DNA of 64,000 bases from Caenorhabditis remanei (Eukaryota; Nematoda; Chromadorea; Rhabditida; Rhabditidae): the NCBI RefSeq assembly GCF_010183535.1, contig NC_071330.1, positions 12,691,717-12,755,716 on the forward strand, in the 5' to 3' direction. A program made the translations under genes and the position numbers. The notes under the pieces are model-generated. The model did not search any database, was not told where the DNA came from, and was given only the letters and a program-made list of their open reading frames with translations. This document shows positions 41,601 to 51,535 of this stretch, piece after piece. Every line of letters starts with the position of its first letter. The first letter of the stretch is position 1.

Positions 41601-42056
41601 TTGGGTCCCACCATGAAAACTACAGTAACCCAGTTTAAAGGCGCATACCGTAGTTTTCGCGGTGAGACTTATGAATATATTGTCAGAATCGCATTTAGCT
41701 CTTCGAGAGCTTTCAGAAAAGTATAATCATGTCTATATTCGGTGAAAGTTGGGTCCCACCACGAAACTGCAGTGTGCGCCTTTAAACTGGGTTACTGTAG
41801 TTTTCGTGTCGGGACCCAACTGAAAGCAAACATGGGCATGATTATACTTTTCTGAAAGCACTCAACACGCTGAATTCAATTATCCCTTCCATTTTCCAGG
41901 TACAACAACAACATGACCATCGGACAACCGTATACCCTCTGCGCGGAAGCAGATGGTCTCTATTGTAGTGCAAGACAACTAGACTACAGTGCAGAGGATC
42001 ATGTCTGGTATTTCGGAATCAATTTCGTCGATTGGGGAGCTGCTGGATGTCCATAA
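33762..42056 (+). CDS. Secreted class 3 (fungal-type) triacylglycerol lipase
   Basis: Seven exons in phase: 33762-33847, 39470-39524, 39573-39694, 39739-39803, 39848-39962, 40807-41193 and 41900-42056; 328 aa, TAA stop. Exon 1 encodes a signal peptide (MMLKTLGVFLVLGLATA) cut before a Cys-rich start (DKCSDCLAQGK), continued by WCVTV in exon 2. The alpha/beta-hydrolase core has the nucleophile motif GHSMGG (Ser197), GQPRTGD after it, Asp255 in HHRDIAAHIPP and His311 in AEDHVWYF, a complete catalytic triad. It should hydrolyse lipid esters outside the cell or in the gut lumen; nematodes carry several such genes. The ATG follows TTCCAG directly, an apparent trans-splice acceptor. Intron 1 is 5.6 kb and packed with repeats and polymerase remnants, while four of the other introns are short; exon 1 is joined on phase and Cys-rich continuity. 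Its stop lies 32 bp from the stop of the convergent PSTK-like gene. Confidence 0.85.
34194..34619 (-). CDS. Small possibly secreted protein, unrecognised (nested in lipase intron 1)
   Basis: Open frame of 141 codons; from the internal Met at 34577 the product is about 127 aa and starts with a hydrophobic leader (MVKLAWQSTILLLLVQA) followed by a basic Arg/Lys stretch, then a charged domain with two Cys and a His-rich end. It lies just downstream of the DNA polymerase B remnant on the same strand and may have come in with that element. Family not recognised; it could be a decayed exon. Confidence 0.4.
   Translation of the reverse strand: MKMKQKYSKNYSFIMVKLAWQSTILLLLVQARSRKKHIGPKNCGSTEYNFDVDSKICIWYYDTFKSVPDSMKNRKDIILREDLPNLDGLMKYKKYQDMVVIDDLMTKIDEKSGMDSHGLAHHYDMTVMFLHHTIFYSKLFI
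34671..35448 (-). pseudogene. Protein-primed DNA polymerase B remnant (Polinton/Maverick type)
   Basis: On the minus strand the C-terminal part of a family B polymerase is recognisable: a segment around IAAMTTSHARLHLY, then motif C as YTDTDSLIY across a spliceable junction (donor near 35244, acceptor near 35202), then LGDLTSEL, a FVTLGPKTYSYK segment, and a KAKGFT segment after a second junction (donor near 35021, acceptor near 34979). The two introns have good GT/TTTTTTCAG signals and keep phase. Such polymerases replicate Polinton/Maverick DNA transposons and linear plasmids. Upstream polymerase and exonuclease parts, integrase and capsid genes were not found, so this is a fragment. It lies antisense inside the lipase intron. 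Confidence 0.7.
35385..35500 (-). repeat. Partial duplication of the polymerase exon-intron boundary
   Basis: AGATCTGAAAAAATTGAAAA, GTTACCTTGCCTTCACCA and CCCATCGTCT repeat, with changes, the block at about 34970-35045 (GAAATCTGAAAAAATTGAAA, ACCTTTTCTTCACCACTTTCC). The upstream end of the polymerase remnant is therefore joined to a second copy of its own downstream intron and exon edge, a rearrangement. Confidence 0.65.
35635..35683. repeat. (GA)n microsatellite
   Basis: About 24 uninterrupted GA dinucleotides. Confidence 0.95.
35896..36080. repeat. AATCATGCCC palindrome, copy 5
   Basis: Full copy directly left of the composite segment at 36090-38745, in lipase intron 1. Confidence 0.85.
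36370..36520 (-). repeat. Inverted partial copy of the 37.75-37.9 kb coding segment
   Basis: On the minus strand this region encodes FTQEYERHGKDP and FG, matching the start of the open frame at 37736-38128 on the plus strand with changes and a frame break. The two copies are inverted relative to each other on either side of foldback P3. Confidence 0.75.
36665..36892 (-). CDS. Small two-exon frame, unrecognised (about 59 aa)
   Basis: Exons 36892-36753 and 36704-36665 join in phase and end in TGA. The ATG lies two bases after TTTTTTTCTAG on the minus strand, an apparent trans-splice acceptor; the donor is GGAAC|GTAAGT and the acceptor TGTTTCAG. The product starts MELNAALNLITPQCRYRDC and contains a conserved-looking Gly/Thr segment (EGGTRTVRGTT). 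No family recognised; it may be a gene end carried by the composite segment. Confidence 0.35.
37120..37470. mobile_element. Foldback element P3
   Basis: About 350 bp with long inverted arms: TTCAAAAAGAATCAAGG, GGGGGCGACCAGCCATACAG and TAGGCAGTCTG at the left and their inverses at the right (to about 37470). The middle is a further inverted pair around GGTGCGCACTCTTCCCAGGA. Confidence 0.85.
37736..38128 (+). CDS. Unrecognised 130-aa frame in lipase intron 1
   Basis: ATG-started frame of 130 codons, product beginning MGEPLRRPFRKMFTQEYERH, with a mixed charged/aromatic composition, no TM segment and a stop at 38126-38128. A TTTTTCTAG acceptor-like site lies about 35 bp upstream. Its 5' part has an inverted partial copy at 36.37-36.52 kb, and its 3' part (from about 37960) has a shortened tandem copy at 38.28-38.45 kb. 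A gene carried by the surrounding mobile segment is the likeliest reading. Confidence 0.4.
   Translation: MGEPLRRPFRKMFTQEYERHGKDPEQNVAILEFLGSVPFVEPKSRKGEVHRTIITSYYWYLSTIDFTRGHIFANSPVQEDDYGLPIHPSGQLYLSQGKLVRFYSGALALGVENGLIGDFKLFEQMFQYKM
38276..38455 (+). pseudogene. Tandem partial copy of the upstream frame with an internal deletion
   Basis: GATTATGGATTGCCCATTCA and CTCTACCTAAGCCAAGGGAA repeat the segment at 37976-38030, but about 27 bp coding around FYSGALAL are missing and the frame stops early. Confidence 0.75.
38752..38877. repeat. AATCATGCCC palindrome, copy 6
   Basis: Short copy; the central CACGAAAACTACAGT part is missing. Confidence 0.8.
39018..39203. repeat. AATCATGCCC palindrome, copy 7
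   Basis: Full copy in lipase intron 1. Confidence 0.85.
39973..40147. repeat. AATCATGCCC palindrome, copy 8
   Basis: Full copy near the 5' end of lipase intron 5, starting 10 bases past the donor. Confidence 0.85.
40288..40459. repeat. AATCATGCCC palindrome, copy 9
   Basis: Full copy in lipase intron 5. Confidence 0.85.
40600..40785. repeat. AATCATGCCC palindrome, copy 10
   Basis: Full copy ending about 20 bases before the exon 6 acceptor of the lipase gene. Confidence 0.85.
41245..41419. repeat. AATCATGCCC palindrome, copy 11
   Basis: Full copy in lipase intron 6. Confidence 0.85.
41545..41670. repeat. AATCATGCCC palindrome, copy 12 (truncated)
   Basis: Left arm and centre only, lipase intron 6; the right arm is missing. 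Confidence 0.75.
41686..41877. repeat. AATCATGCCC palindrome, copy 13
   Basis: Full copy ending about 20 bases before the last lipase exon. Confidence 0.85.
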
Positions 42057-42088
42057 TTGATTGATTTGAATAAAGTTACATTAAAAAT

Positions 42089-44069
42089 CTATAATTTATC
42101 ATACAAATCTAACAATTTCTCTTTCAATTCTACATCAGACAGATCATTTAAATCAGAAGAAGAAATGAGCATTTTCCTCGCCACACTGAGTTTCCGTCCA
42201 TCCAGGAATCGATCGTTTTGAATTAGTTGAGAGACGAGACGACGAGTTTTAACATCGAGAATCTCAAGGGGTGATGGGACAGTAGAAGACGTCGGGGGAT
42301 TCTGAAAAGTAGAAATTCCAACGGACATCTGGAAATTGGGATAGACAGACAGACGAGTGAAGAAGAATGAACTCCGAGATCTCTACGATTCGTCCATTGA
42401 AATATTCCGTTCGAATCTTTGGTCTCTATTCCAAAAACAAGGAGTTCCTATTCAAAGTTTGGAAAAAACGCAGAATTTCCCGGAATTTCTATCAAAAATC
42501 AGTTAAATTTTCGAATTTTTCGCGTAAAAACGAGGTTGAGATGATTTTTTGATTTTCTGCAAGTCATCATTTTCGAGCAAAAATCTTCCCAAATTTCCAT
42601 TTTTCGACTAATTTGGCTATTCCTAAGTCTGTCTGTACATCCAGACGTCAAGATGTCTCAGAATTTTTAAAAAAAAACTCAAGGCGTCTATCTGCCTGCA
42701 TGGAAAAGCCTCAAAGGTGCGCCAGTTCATGTAAATCTTGCTTTAAAAACGCGTCGACGGCGCGCCAGGTAACAACTTTTTTCTGATTTGGTCTGTTTGT
42801 CAGGAGGTCTGATGTCTTTTCATTTGAAAAATCGCGTCTGAGGCGCGCCAGATAAGCTACACATTAGTTTTTGTGCTGTTTTAAGGTTAAAAAAACGCTA
42901 AAGGAACGGCAGGTGGGTCCGGGACGTTTCGAAACCGTACCATTTTGAGATTAAACTTGAAATTTTATACTGAAAAATGAGGAATTTTCGGAAAAATTGA
43001 ATAGAAAGTGCCAGTAATTTTCCATGTTTGGTTTCGAAATGACACGGTTTCGTATCGCCTGGTTTCAGAATGGTTTACGATTTTTCAGAAATTTTGTCTA
43101 GTTTTGCACTCAAAAACAGTTTTCTGGAGGTCGGTCCTTGAAATCTTCAAAAAAAATGAAAAAATGCAAGATTTTTGCCTCCGAAAAACTCATTTTTTGA
43201 GACAGTTTTTGTCAAAACTATCGAAAAAAGATGGATGTCTGTTTTCTTGTCTGTTCGGATATCCCTATGTCCAGATGTCCTGTCCGTCCAGGTCCTCGTA
43301 TGCGGATGCCCGTGTGTCCTAGGTCTTCGAACAGGAGCTTATTAGCACGACACAGTTCTTACAACTGCGCTCTACCGAAATCGAAAAAATTGTGTGTGAA
43401 ATTGGGAGACTCAGAGAAAAAGAGACAAGGGCATTTCAGTGGAGCGCAGTTGTAAAAACTGTGCCGAGCTAATAGATGTCTGTCTATCCGGATTTCCGGA
43501 TGTCCACCTACCTTTTTCATCTCCAATTCCTCAGAATCCTTTCGTTCATTCATCCTTATTCCCAACCTCCCCAACACCTCTTCCAACCCAATAAGCCCCG
43601 CCTCCTCATGCTCCAAATCAATCGATATTTCAGTCGAATGTTCCGGTGGTTCCATCTCTTCAAAAACCCTCCAAATCGTTTCTTCTCTCTGTTTTTCATC
43701 AGAATTCCTTCCAGAATTCCGTCGAATCGCTTCAAAAGGAGACACCTTCAGATTCACGACTCCATATTTCAGATGACGTCGTCTGGAGATTCTGGAGAAT
43801 GGGCGTCGCATACTCTTCAGATAAAAAATGTCTTCGATTATCCATATTTTGTCGGCGGGAGACTGGGCGGAGATTCGAGATTCGACGTCTCGTTGAAATG
43901 CTTTTCGATTTTCGCGCGCATTCGCCGTGGAGCACGTTTGCATCATCGTCATTCGGAATTCGTCGAATGACGTGGATTCGATGAGTTCTGGATGGGCGGT
44001 TTGGAGGCGGAGTCGGAGAGAAGACTTGCCGGATGCAGGGAGACCCATAAAGAGGAGAAGAATCGACAT
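42089..44069 (-). CDS. PSTK: L-seryl-tRNA(Sec) kinase (PSTK-like)
   Basis: Two exons in phase 0, 44069-43512 and 42301-42089, give 256 aa ending in TAG. Residues 9-16 are the P-loop GLPASGKS; next come a Thr-Ser-Phe-Asp segment where the family has its conserved Asp, and IIEDIFYLKSMRRP, matching the LDDNFYYxSMR region of PSTK, followed by a basic helix with RRNSGR (like RNGQR). The C-terminal exon has KTRRLVSQLIQ, matching the TLRRIVSQ helix of animal PSTK. The enzyme phosphorylates Ser-tRNA(Sec) in the cytosol so that SepSecS can make Sec-tRNA; nematodes use this pathway for very few selenoproteins. The ATG sits three bases after TTTTTTTTAG, a likely trans-splice acceptor. The 1.2-kb intron carries a MITE and a piece of the neighbouring RINT1-like gene. 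About 800 bp separate it from that gene, so an operon is not shown. Confidence 0.82.
42364..42545 (+). pseudogene. Displaced copy of RINT1-like exon 3 sequence inside the PSTK-like intron
   Basis: The plus strand at 42366-42470 is nearly identical to the minus strand at about 49530-49635 (sense strand of exon 3 of the RINT1-like gene), with only a few mismatches in the first 100 bases and a looser match to about 42545 with small deletions. It is inverted relative to its source and therefore antisense to RINT1 when the PSTK-like gene is transcribed. Confidence 0.9.
42546..43338. other. PSTK-like intron, repeat words only
   Basis: Contains several copies of the GGCGCGCCAG word (42.71-42.86 kb) and GTCTGTCTGT/ATGTCCAGATG words (42.63 and 43.25 kb). 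No gene. Confidence 0.5.
43339..43475. mobile_element. TTAGCTCGGCAC-type MITE, copy 3
   Basis: Left end TTATTAGCACGACACAGTTC and right end GTGCCGAGCTAATAG, 137 bp, in the PSTK-like intron, 37 bp downstream of the exon 1 donor on the transcript. Confidence 0.85.
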
Positions 44070-44070
44070 T

Positions 44071-44870
44071 TCTAAAAAAAATATCGTGAAAAAATTGACT
44101 TTTTTTCTGAAAATCTCAATTTTCAGCTTTTAAAAGTCTCAAAATAAGTTTTTTCAGAAATTTTTGTTTTCAAAAGTTTCAAAAACTGATTTTAAAAAGG
44201 CCGTCCGGACGAACCGAAGCACAGACAGACAAGCGGACATCCGGACAAACAGGCATACAAATAAACGAGAAAAGTACAATATGTGGGCTGCAATTATGCC
44301 ATTTTCAGAAAACAATGAGAATTTTTAGAAAAAAAAAACACTTTTTACTCTAAAAAACATACTTTTTACACATTGAGATGAAAATGCGCTCTATTGAACT
44401 TCTTACCTCGAAAAGTTCGCTAGAGCGCGGTTACATTTCTAACTAGAACTTGGGACAGAAAAAAAGAAAAAAACCCGAAAAGCAGGAATAAAAATACAAT
44501 AAATTAATATGGAAGGAGGATGCAATAGAAGAAAAAAAAAACGGAATTCTGAGCGTTTTTCAGAAAAAAAGTTTAAAAAAACGTTATTCTCAGAAAATTT
44601 CAGAAAAATGAGATTTTTACATAAAATTTCGAAATTTATCCGGTTTTTCCGAGTAAAAGAAAACAATTTTTGACGCTTTTTCTCTAGAACTCTCAAATTG
44701 CACCTTTTTTTCGGTGTTAAAAGTCTCAAAATCTGTTATTTCTGAAACTTTTCGTTTTGAAAACAGGAAAACGGCCATTCGGACAAACAGACATACAAAG
44801 AAACCACGAAAGTACAATATTTGGGCTAAAATTAGTGATTTTTTTCAGAAAAAAAGCAACAAAAAAAAAA
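44071..44870. other. Spacer between the RINT1-like and PSTK-like genes
   Basis: AT-rich with a partial TTAGCTCGGCAC-type arm near 44385-44450 (GCGCTCTATTGAACTTCTTA ... GCTAGAGCGCGGTTAC) and GACAGACAAGCGGACATCCG words. Minus-strand AATAAA-like sequences could end the RINT1-like transcript. Confidence 0.45.
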
Positions 44871-47800
44871 TTAGAAATCGCCATAATCGAATTGTTTCTG
44901 CTCAATCTTGTTCCAATTTTCAGCCAAAATCTGATAATCCTGGAATGCGTGATCACTTGTCGAATGAATTCCCAACTCTGCGAGCATTTTGATCACTTGC
45001 TCCTCATCAATCGATCGGAATGCAATACGAACCAATTCCCCGGATGGATCACAATTCGCCGCCATTTTCATGAGAGCATCGAGTCGACACATCTCCGATC
45101 GAGATGCATTTCCACGTGTCCAGTGTCCGATTCGTTCGAATTCGTCGAGTTGGGGAAGGAGATTCGAGTAGATTTGAGTGTAGAGAGAGCCGAGTATTTC
45201 GATGCTGAAAATGAAATGAGACTCTGAAGTGTCAGTCTGTGTGTCTGTCAGGGATGTTCGAACAACTTTTTTCGAAAATTTTTTGAAAAACATTTTTTTC
45301 GAAAATTTTTGACTGAAAAAGTGGCAACTGGAAATGCGGATAGACAGGCATCCGGGCTTCCAGATATCCTGACTAACAGATGGACAAGAGAGCATTCCAT
45401 AGTCCTATCCGAAGAGCTAGGGCGTACGGACATCCGGATACGAGGATACCTGGACAGACAGGACATCTGGATCAAAGCTGCACTAAAAACCTTATTTTTC
45501 GAAAATTTTTGACCGAAAGTACCAAAAAATCAAAAAAACTTTCTGAAAAAAAAGAGTTTTTCGGAGGAAAAACTCTTGAATTTGTATGAAACCTGTGAAA
45601 AAAGACCCCCAGAAACCAGTTTGTGAGTACAAAATTAGAAAAAAATTCAGGAAAAATCGAGAATTCTCTACTTTTGTTTCCTAATTTTTGAAAATTTCAG
45701 GAGATATTTTCAACAATTTTCAGGTTTTTCATTTTTCAACTCATTTTCAGACAGTTTTTTTTAATTTTGTTTTGGAATTTTCCCGTCTTTCTGTGTTTCT
45801 TTGCGTCCGGATGTCCCACATTTTCAATGAGAGCGTCAAAGGCGCGCCGGTTCACCCTTTTTTGTTGATTTTTACCCGAATGTCCAGTTTTCCAGTCTGT
45901 TTGTGCATCTATTTCGGCTCAAAAGCGTCAAAGGCGCGCCAGATTACTCAATATTTTGTTCCAACTCACCTACAACACGTCTTCCACTTGTCAAATCTCG
46001 TCTGTAAATTCTTGAATAACTCCTCCGTGAGCACATTCATTAACGGACTCCTGGATGGTCTGCTCGCCTTCACAGTGCAATTATTCAGACATTTCTGAAT
46101 ATGATAGAATGTCTCCATCATCCATTTCTTCTTCTCTCCCTGATATGATGATCGAATTCCTCGATCCATTGAATCGATCAGATCATTTAGATATTCAACA
46201 ATCATTCCACTCAGACGATTCCATTCGTTCTCGTATATTCTCTCCACTTCGAATGATCCGATTGGCCATGCGATTGTTTGGGTCTGGAAAGTAGAAATGA
46301 ATGAGGACGTTTTGGGAGCGGGAAAATGGGGAAAAATGCAAAAATCTGTGTGTCCGAATGTCCCCAAATCTAAGTTTTCGTTAGTCTGGCGCGCCTGGGA
46401 CGCATAACTAGAAAATGTGTATAGAATACATTGAGGAATGCGTTTTTGGTGGAAAAATCTAAAAATATGTGTGTCCAGATGTCCAGATGTCCTCATCCGA
46501 CATCTGGACATCTGAACACACCGACAGACAGTGATATTTTTGTTAGAATACATTTTCCTCTGAAACACCTATAATTTTTTGAAAAAATTGATTTCCGAGC
46601 GCCCAGAAGCGCAGTCAGAATTCAAAATATCGGACTTTTTTTAGGCTGGCGCGCCTGGGACACATAATTAGAAAATATGAATACAATGAGGAATTGTGAT
46701 CATCATTGGGGATTTTTTTAAACGGAACAATATAAGAAAATTGAACCCTGGAAATGTCTGCAGATGAGAGTTTTTTGGGGGGAAAAACTTCTCAAATCTG
46801 TGTGTCCGAATGTCCGAAAATCATAAAACTGAGGTGTTCGGATGTCCAGATGTCCTTACACGACATCCGGATACTTGAACACACAGACAGACGAAAGCTA
46901 AAAATTACAAAAAATATCTTTAATATGTCAAATGTAGCAGCTCAATACTGAATATTTCTACCAATTTCAGCCAAAATATAATTTTTTTCACTTTTTTATA
47001 TCGCAAATCCAAAAACTGAGCTCAACATCCTGATTTTTTTTTTTGAAAAAATCGATTTCCGAGCGTCCAGAAACAGAGACAGAATACAAAATATTGGAAA
47101 ATTTTTGTTAGAGGCTGGCGCGCCTGGGACGCATAATTTGAAAATGTGATACAGAAAGTCTCGCCTTAAAAACGCGTCGACGGCGCGCCAGAGAACACAT
47201 TTTTTATCTGATTTTGTCTGTTCGCCAGGAAATTTGTCCGGATGTCGTTTCATATGGAAAATCGGAAAATCGCGTTTCAGGCGCGCCAGCTAAGCTCCTC
47301 ATTAGTGCTGTTTTTGTTAAAAAACGCGCTGAAAGCACGCCAGTTTCTCATTTTTGTTGATTTTTAGCGGAATTTTCAGTGTTTGAGTCTGCCAGTCGTT
47401 TGAAGGTTCAATTTTTTCAAAATATTTGGCGTCAAAAGCGTCAAAGGCGCGCCAGATTACCCATTTTCTGGTAAAAACCAGTTTTCCCGTCTGTCTGTTC
47501 ATATTTTCGTGTCCGGATGTCTCCCCTACCTGTATAATCCGTCTCAACTCCCACACGGAATTCATCACCAAATAAACGTCATTGCTCCACGTGGATTCAG
47601 AATACAATCGATTAGCGACCGCCCGTATTTTATCGCATAAATCGATCCAAAGTGTGTGTTGACACTCGTAAAACATCATCTGAATCTCTGAATTTCCGAA
47701 AGATTCCACATTTTTTTCGACTCGATGAATCCATTGTTCCAGGAATACGGTAATTTCAGATGCCCATTGAGAAGTTCTGGAATTCGAATTTCCGCCGATG

Positions 47801-50800
47801 AAAATTGCTGGAAGTGGAGTGAAACATGAGGATGAGGAGGACAGCAGTTTATTGATTGATATCGTGAAGAGTTCCACTTCTAACTGCAAAAAAAATGAAT
47901 GAAAACGCGTCGATGGCACGCCAGACTCACTAGAACCCATTTACTGATGATTTCTGGCTCGTAGAGGGGCTCGAAAAGGTCTTTATTCGAGATATCGAAT
48001 TCACACAATTCCTCGAATCGATGGAGAAGAATTGCCAGTTTGGAGAAGATCATTGGGTCTTTGAGATTCTGGAAAAGATGAGTTTTGTAGATTTTTTATC
48101 TAAATTCCGCTCAGAAAACTAAAAATCACTACTTTTCCGTTTTTTTAGCATTGAAAACGGTTTTTTTCATTGGAAAACAAAAATAATTGCCAAAAATTGC
48201 ATTTCGAACTAGAAAAAGTCAATTTTTATTTTCATTTTTAAACTGAAAACGGCATTTTTGATATTAGAAATAGAAAACTTCTGTAGAATCGAACAGAAAA
48301 TGCCCCCAATTTTCATAAAAATTAAATTCCGACCTAAAAAGTGTGATTTCGACGGTTTTAGAGCCGAAAATCACTGTTTTTAATGGTTTTTGAGCTGAAA
48401 AACAAGATTTTCAGTTGAAAATCGAAGATTTTGGGGGTTTTTAGTATGGGAAGTGGTTTTTTAAAGCAATTTTTGCTCAGAAATCTGCTAATTTGACTCA
48501 AAAAAATGTTCTGAAACGCGCCAAAGACGCGCCAGCGATTCTGCGATTCCGACGGTTTTTAAGCCAAAAACGGGGTTTTCATTCGAAAATAGAAAATTTT
48601 GACGGTTTTTAGGCTGGAAAATGGAATTTTCAGAGGAAAAACGATTTTATCGAGAAATTTTCACATAAAATCGCGTCGAAGGTGCCCCGAGGAAATTCTA
48701 AAACGCGCCGGAGGCGGACCAGCGGTTTTTGAACCGAAAATCACGATTTTAGGCGGTTTTTGAAGTGAAAAACGGGATGTTTCGTCAAAAATCGAGAATT
48801 TTGACGGATTTTAGTATGGAAAGAGGTGTTTTCAGTTGAAAAATACGATTTTATCGAGAAGTTTTCACCCAAAATCGCGTCGAAGGTGCCCCGAGGAAAT
48901 TCCGAAACGCGCCGAAGGCGCGCCAGCGGGTTTGTGATTACGACGGTTTTTGGGCTGAAAATCACGGTTTTTGACGATTTTTAATCCAAAAAACGGAGTT
49001 TTCAGTCGAAAATAGAAGATTTTGACGATTTTGAGCTGACAAACGGGATTTTCAGTCAAAAATCGAAGATTTCGACGGTTTTTAGGCTGGAAAATGGTAT
49101 TTTTGTGGAAAATTCCAGACAAAAAAACACATATGACTCAAAATCACATTAAAATCTCGAAAAAACGCTACCTTTTTGACGAATTTCTTCGTAATCATGC
49201 CAATAAATTGGAAAAATGTCTGATTAAACCTCTCTTCCACCTCCTCCTCCTTCTTGTATTTCTCATCTAATCCACTCATTCCTTCGATTCCCTTTTCCAC
49301 AACTTCCTTCAAATTCTTCGCCCATTTCGTGGCACTCGTCAGAATCCACTCAAAGTCTGCGTCTCTTTCTCTCTCGTTCTCAATCATATCCAAACACAAA
49401 TTAGTCAATTGACCGAAAGAAGAACCAATCAGATTTCCAGTCGTTTCAGCATGATTTCCACTCAAAATCTCATCTAAATCACTCGAAAATTCGAAAATTT
49501 CAGAGATTTTTTCTAAGAAATCCGGAAAATTCTGCGTTTTTTCCAAATTTTGAATAGGAATTCCTTGTTTTTGGAATAGAGACCAAAGATTCGAACGGAA
49601 TATTTCAATGGACGAATCGTAGAGATCTCGGAGTTCATTTTCAATTGAATTCCTCAATTCCACCTGATTTTGATCATCCGAAATCAGGGATTTTATTGAT
49701 TTTATTGGCTCGCGGAGCTCTTGAATCGATGATTTCGACGAGATTTCAATGGATTCGATGATTGCGATTATCGCCGATTTCTTTTCGGATCTGAAAACAA
49801 AAAATGAGAGAAAATGTGGTTTAAGATGAGTCTGTCGGTGTGTCCAGATGTCCAGATGTCGGATGAGGACATCTGGACATCCGGACAAACCTACAGACAT
49901 ATTTCTCCCCATTTTCGATGTTTCTAATTGATTAAAGTTTTATTTCAAAAATTTGACGAAAATTGATATTTTTGTCAATTCAGAATGCATTTTTAGCTGA
50001 AAAACTTAAAATTAAAAAAAAAAAGATTTCCGAGCTTCCAGAAGCAGAGACAGAATTCAAAATACTGGAAAATTTCGTTAGGCTGGCGCGCCTGGGGCGC
50101 ATAATTAGAAAATGTGAAAACATCTCCAAAAAGTTATAACACATTTTTTTTAACGAAAATTCTCATTTTTCGATCAGTTTTCAATATTTTTCGCTATTTT
50201 TTCATTCTGTCTGTGTGTCCAGATGTCCGGATGTTCAATTTTTAACGAGCATTTTCATTTTTGCGTTATAAAAATCCCCAAAGATGATCACAACTCCTCC
50301 GTGTATTCATATTCAGATTTTTGAATTACGCGTCCCAGGCGCGCCAGTCTAACAGAAATTTCCAATATTTTGTATTCTGTCTCTGCTTCTGGACGCTTGG
50401 AAATCGATTTTGACCTTTTTTTTCAAAAATTTTAGGTCTTCCAGCTGGAAATGTATTCTGAATTGACAAAAATATCAATTTTGGTTGAATTTTTGAAGAA
50501 AAACTTTTAATTAATGATCTCTAACTGAAAAATTGATATTTTTGTCAATTTTAAATACATTTTCAGCTGAAAAACCTAAATAAATTTTCACAAAATTTTC
50601 ACAAAATATCAATTTTTGTCAAATGTTTGGAATAAAACTTTCAATAATTCATCTCAAGCTGAAAAAAGTGATATTTTTTCTGAAATTAGTAGAAATATTC
50701 AGTTTTGAGCTGCTAAATTTAACGAGTTTCTAATTTTTTCGTTGTAATTTCAAACATCTTATCGTCTGTCCATCTATCTGTATATCCCAATGGATTTATC

Positions 50801-51535
50801 TAAACTCACAACGAATCTTCGAGAACTTTCTGGAACACTCCGACAACTTGTTTCATATCTAATCCATTGGATTTCAGTGTCTCCTCAACAGAGATAATAT
50901 ATTGTTTATACTCATTCTGAAGTGATTCTATCTCATTTCTCAATGATTTCAGCTCTTTTTTCTTCGATTTTATAGCTTCCAGCGCTTTCAATGTCCGTTT
51001 CTCTTTGTCTTCTTTCAGTGTGTTGAGTGTCGATAAATCTTGGCGGAGGTCTTGTTCTGACTGGAAAAAAAGAGAAATTAATGAATATTTGGGTGGAAAA
51101 ATAGGGAAATTTTGGAAATATTGAGGATTTATGACAGAAAATTCAAAATATTTCGAAATTCCTATAATTCTCGGCTTCTTAATGTGAATTTTCAGACAAA
51201 AACACATAAATCGGAAAAATTTGAATTCTATGCTTTTTTTGGGGTTTTTGAATACGGATTTAGTTTTTCAAAAAAAAATTTAGTGCGAAAATTCGTCTTT
51301 ATGCTCAGAAATTCGAATTTCTATCAAATTTTATACATTTTTTGCTTAAAAATCAATATTTCTATAGAATTTTTGTTAATTTTTTCACAAATTTTCTACT
51401 TCAAACACAATTTTTCATGTTTTTCTCTCTGAATTCCTTAAATTTATCACAAATTCTTACCGCCTTCAAAATCTCCCAAATATCACTACCAGTAGCATTT
51501 TCAAGTTGTTCGAGACGGCTCTGCAGTGCCTGCAT
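44871..51535 (-). CDS. RINT1: RINT1/Tip20-family vesicle-tethering protein
   Basis: Seven exons in transcript order keep phase: 51535-51461, 51060-50810, 49790-49172, 48068-47931, 47883-47530, 46283-45970 and 45204-44871; 694 aa. The N-terminus (exons 1-2) is a Leu/Glu/Lys-rich coiled coil. Exons 4-5 contain IISKWVL and LEVELFTISINKLL, aligning with the FQRWLTVER and LELQKDLVDDF regions of animal RINT1, and exon 7 ends with MLAELGIHS and ILAENWNK, aligning with LNEVGIYKL and LNLRTNWP. RINT1 is a subunit of the NRZ (Dsl1-type) complex with ZW10 and NAG, tethering Golgi-derived vesicles at the ER, and also has checkpoint roles. It is somewhat shorter than vertebrate RINT1 (about 790 aa). The ATG follows TTCTTGTAG directly, so trans-splicing is likely. 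Introns are rich in GGCGCGCC words. The remote similarity is judged from recall; another tethering subunit (COG/Dsl1 type) is the alternative. Confidence 0.72.
48330..49110. repeat. Tandem repeats in RINT1-like intron 3
   Basis: A unit with TTTTGACGGTTTTTAGGCTG and a larger unit of about 200 bp recur; the latter has ATCGCGTCGAAGGTGCCCCG at about 48670 and 48876, each followed by AAACGCGCC. The array fills most of the intron. Confidence 0.75.
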
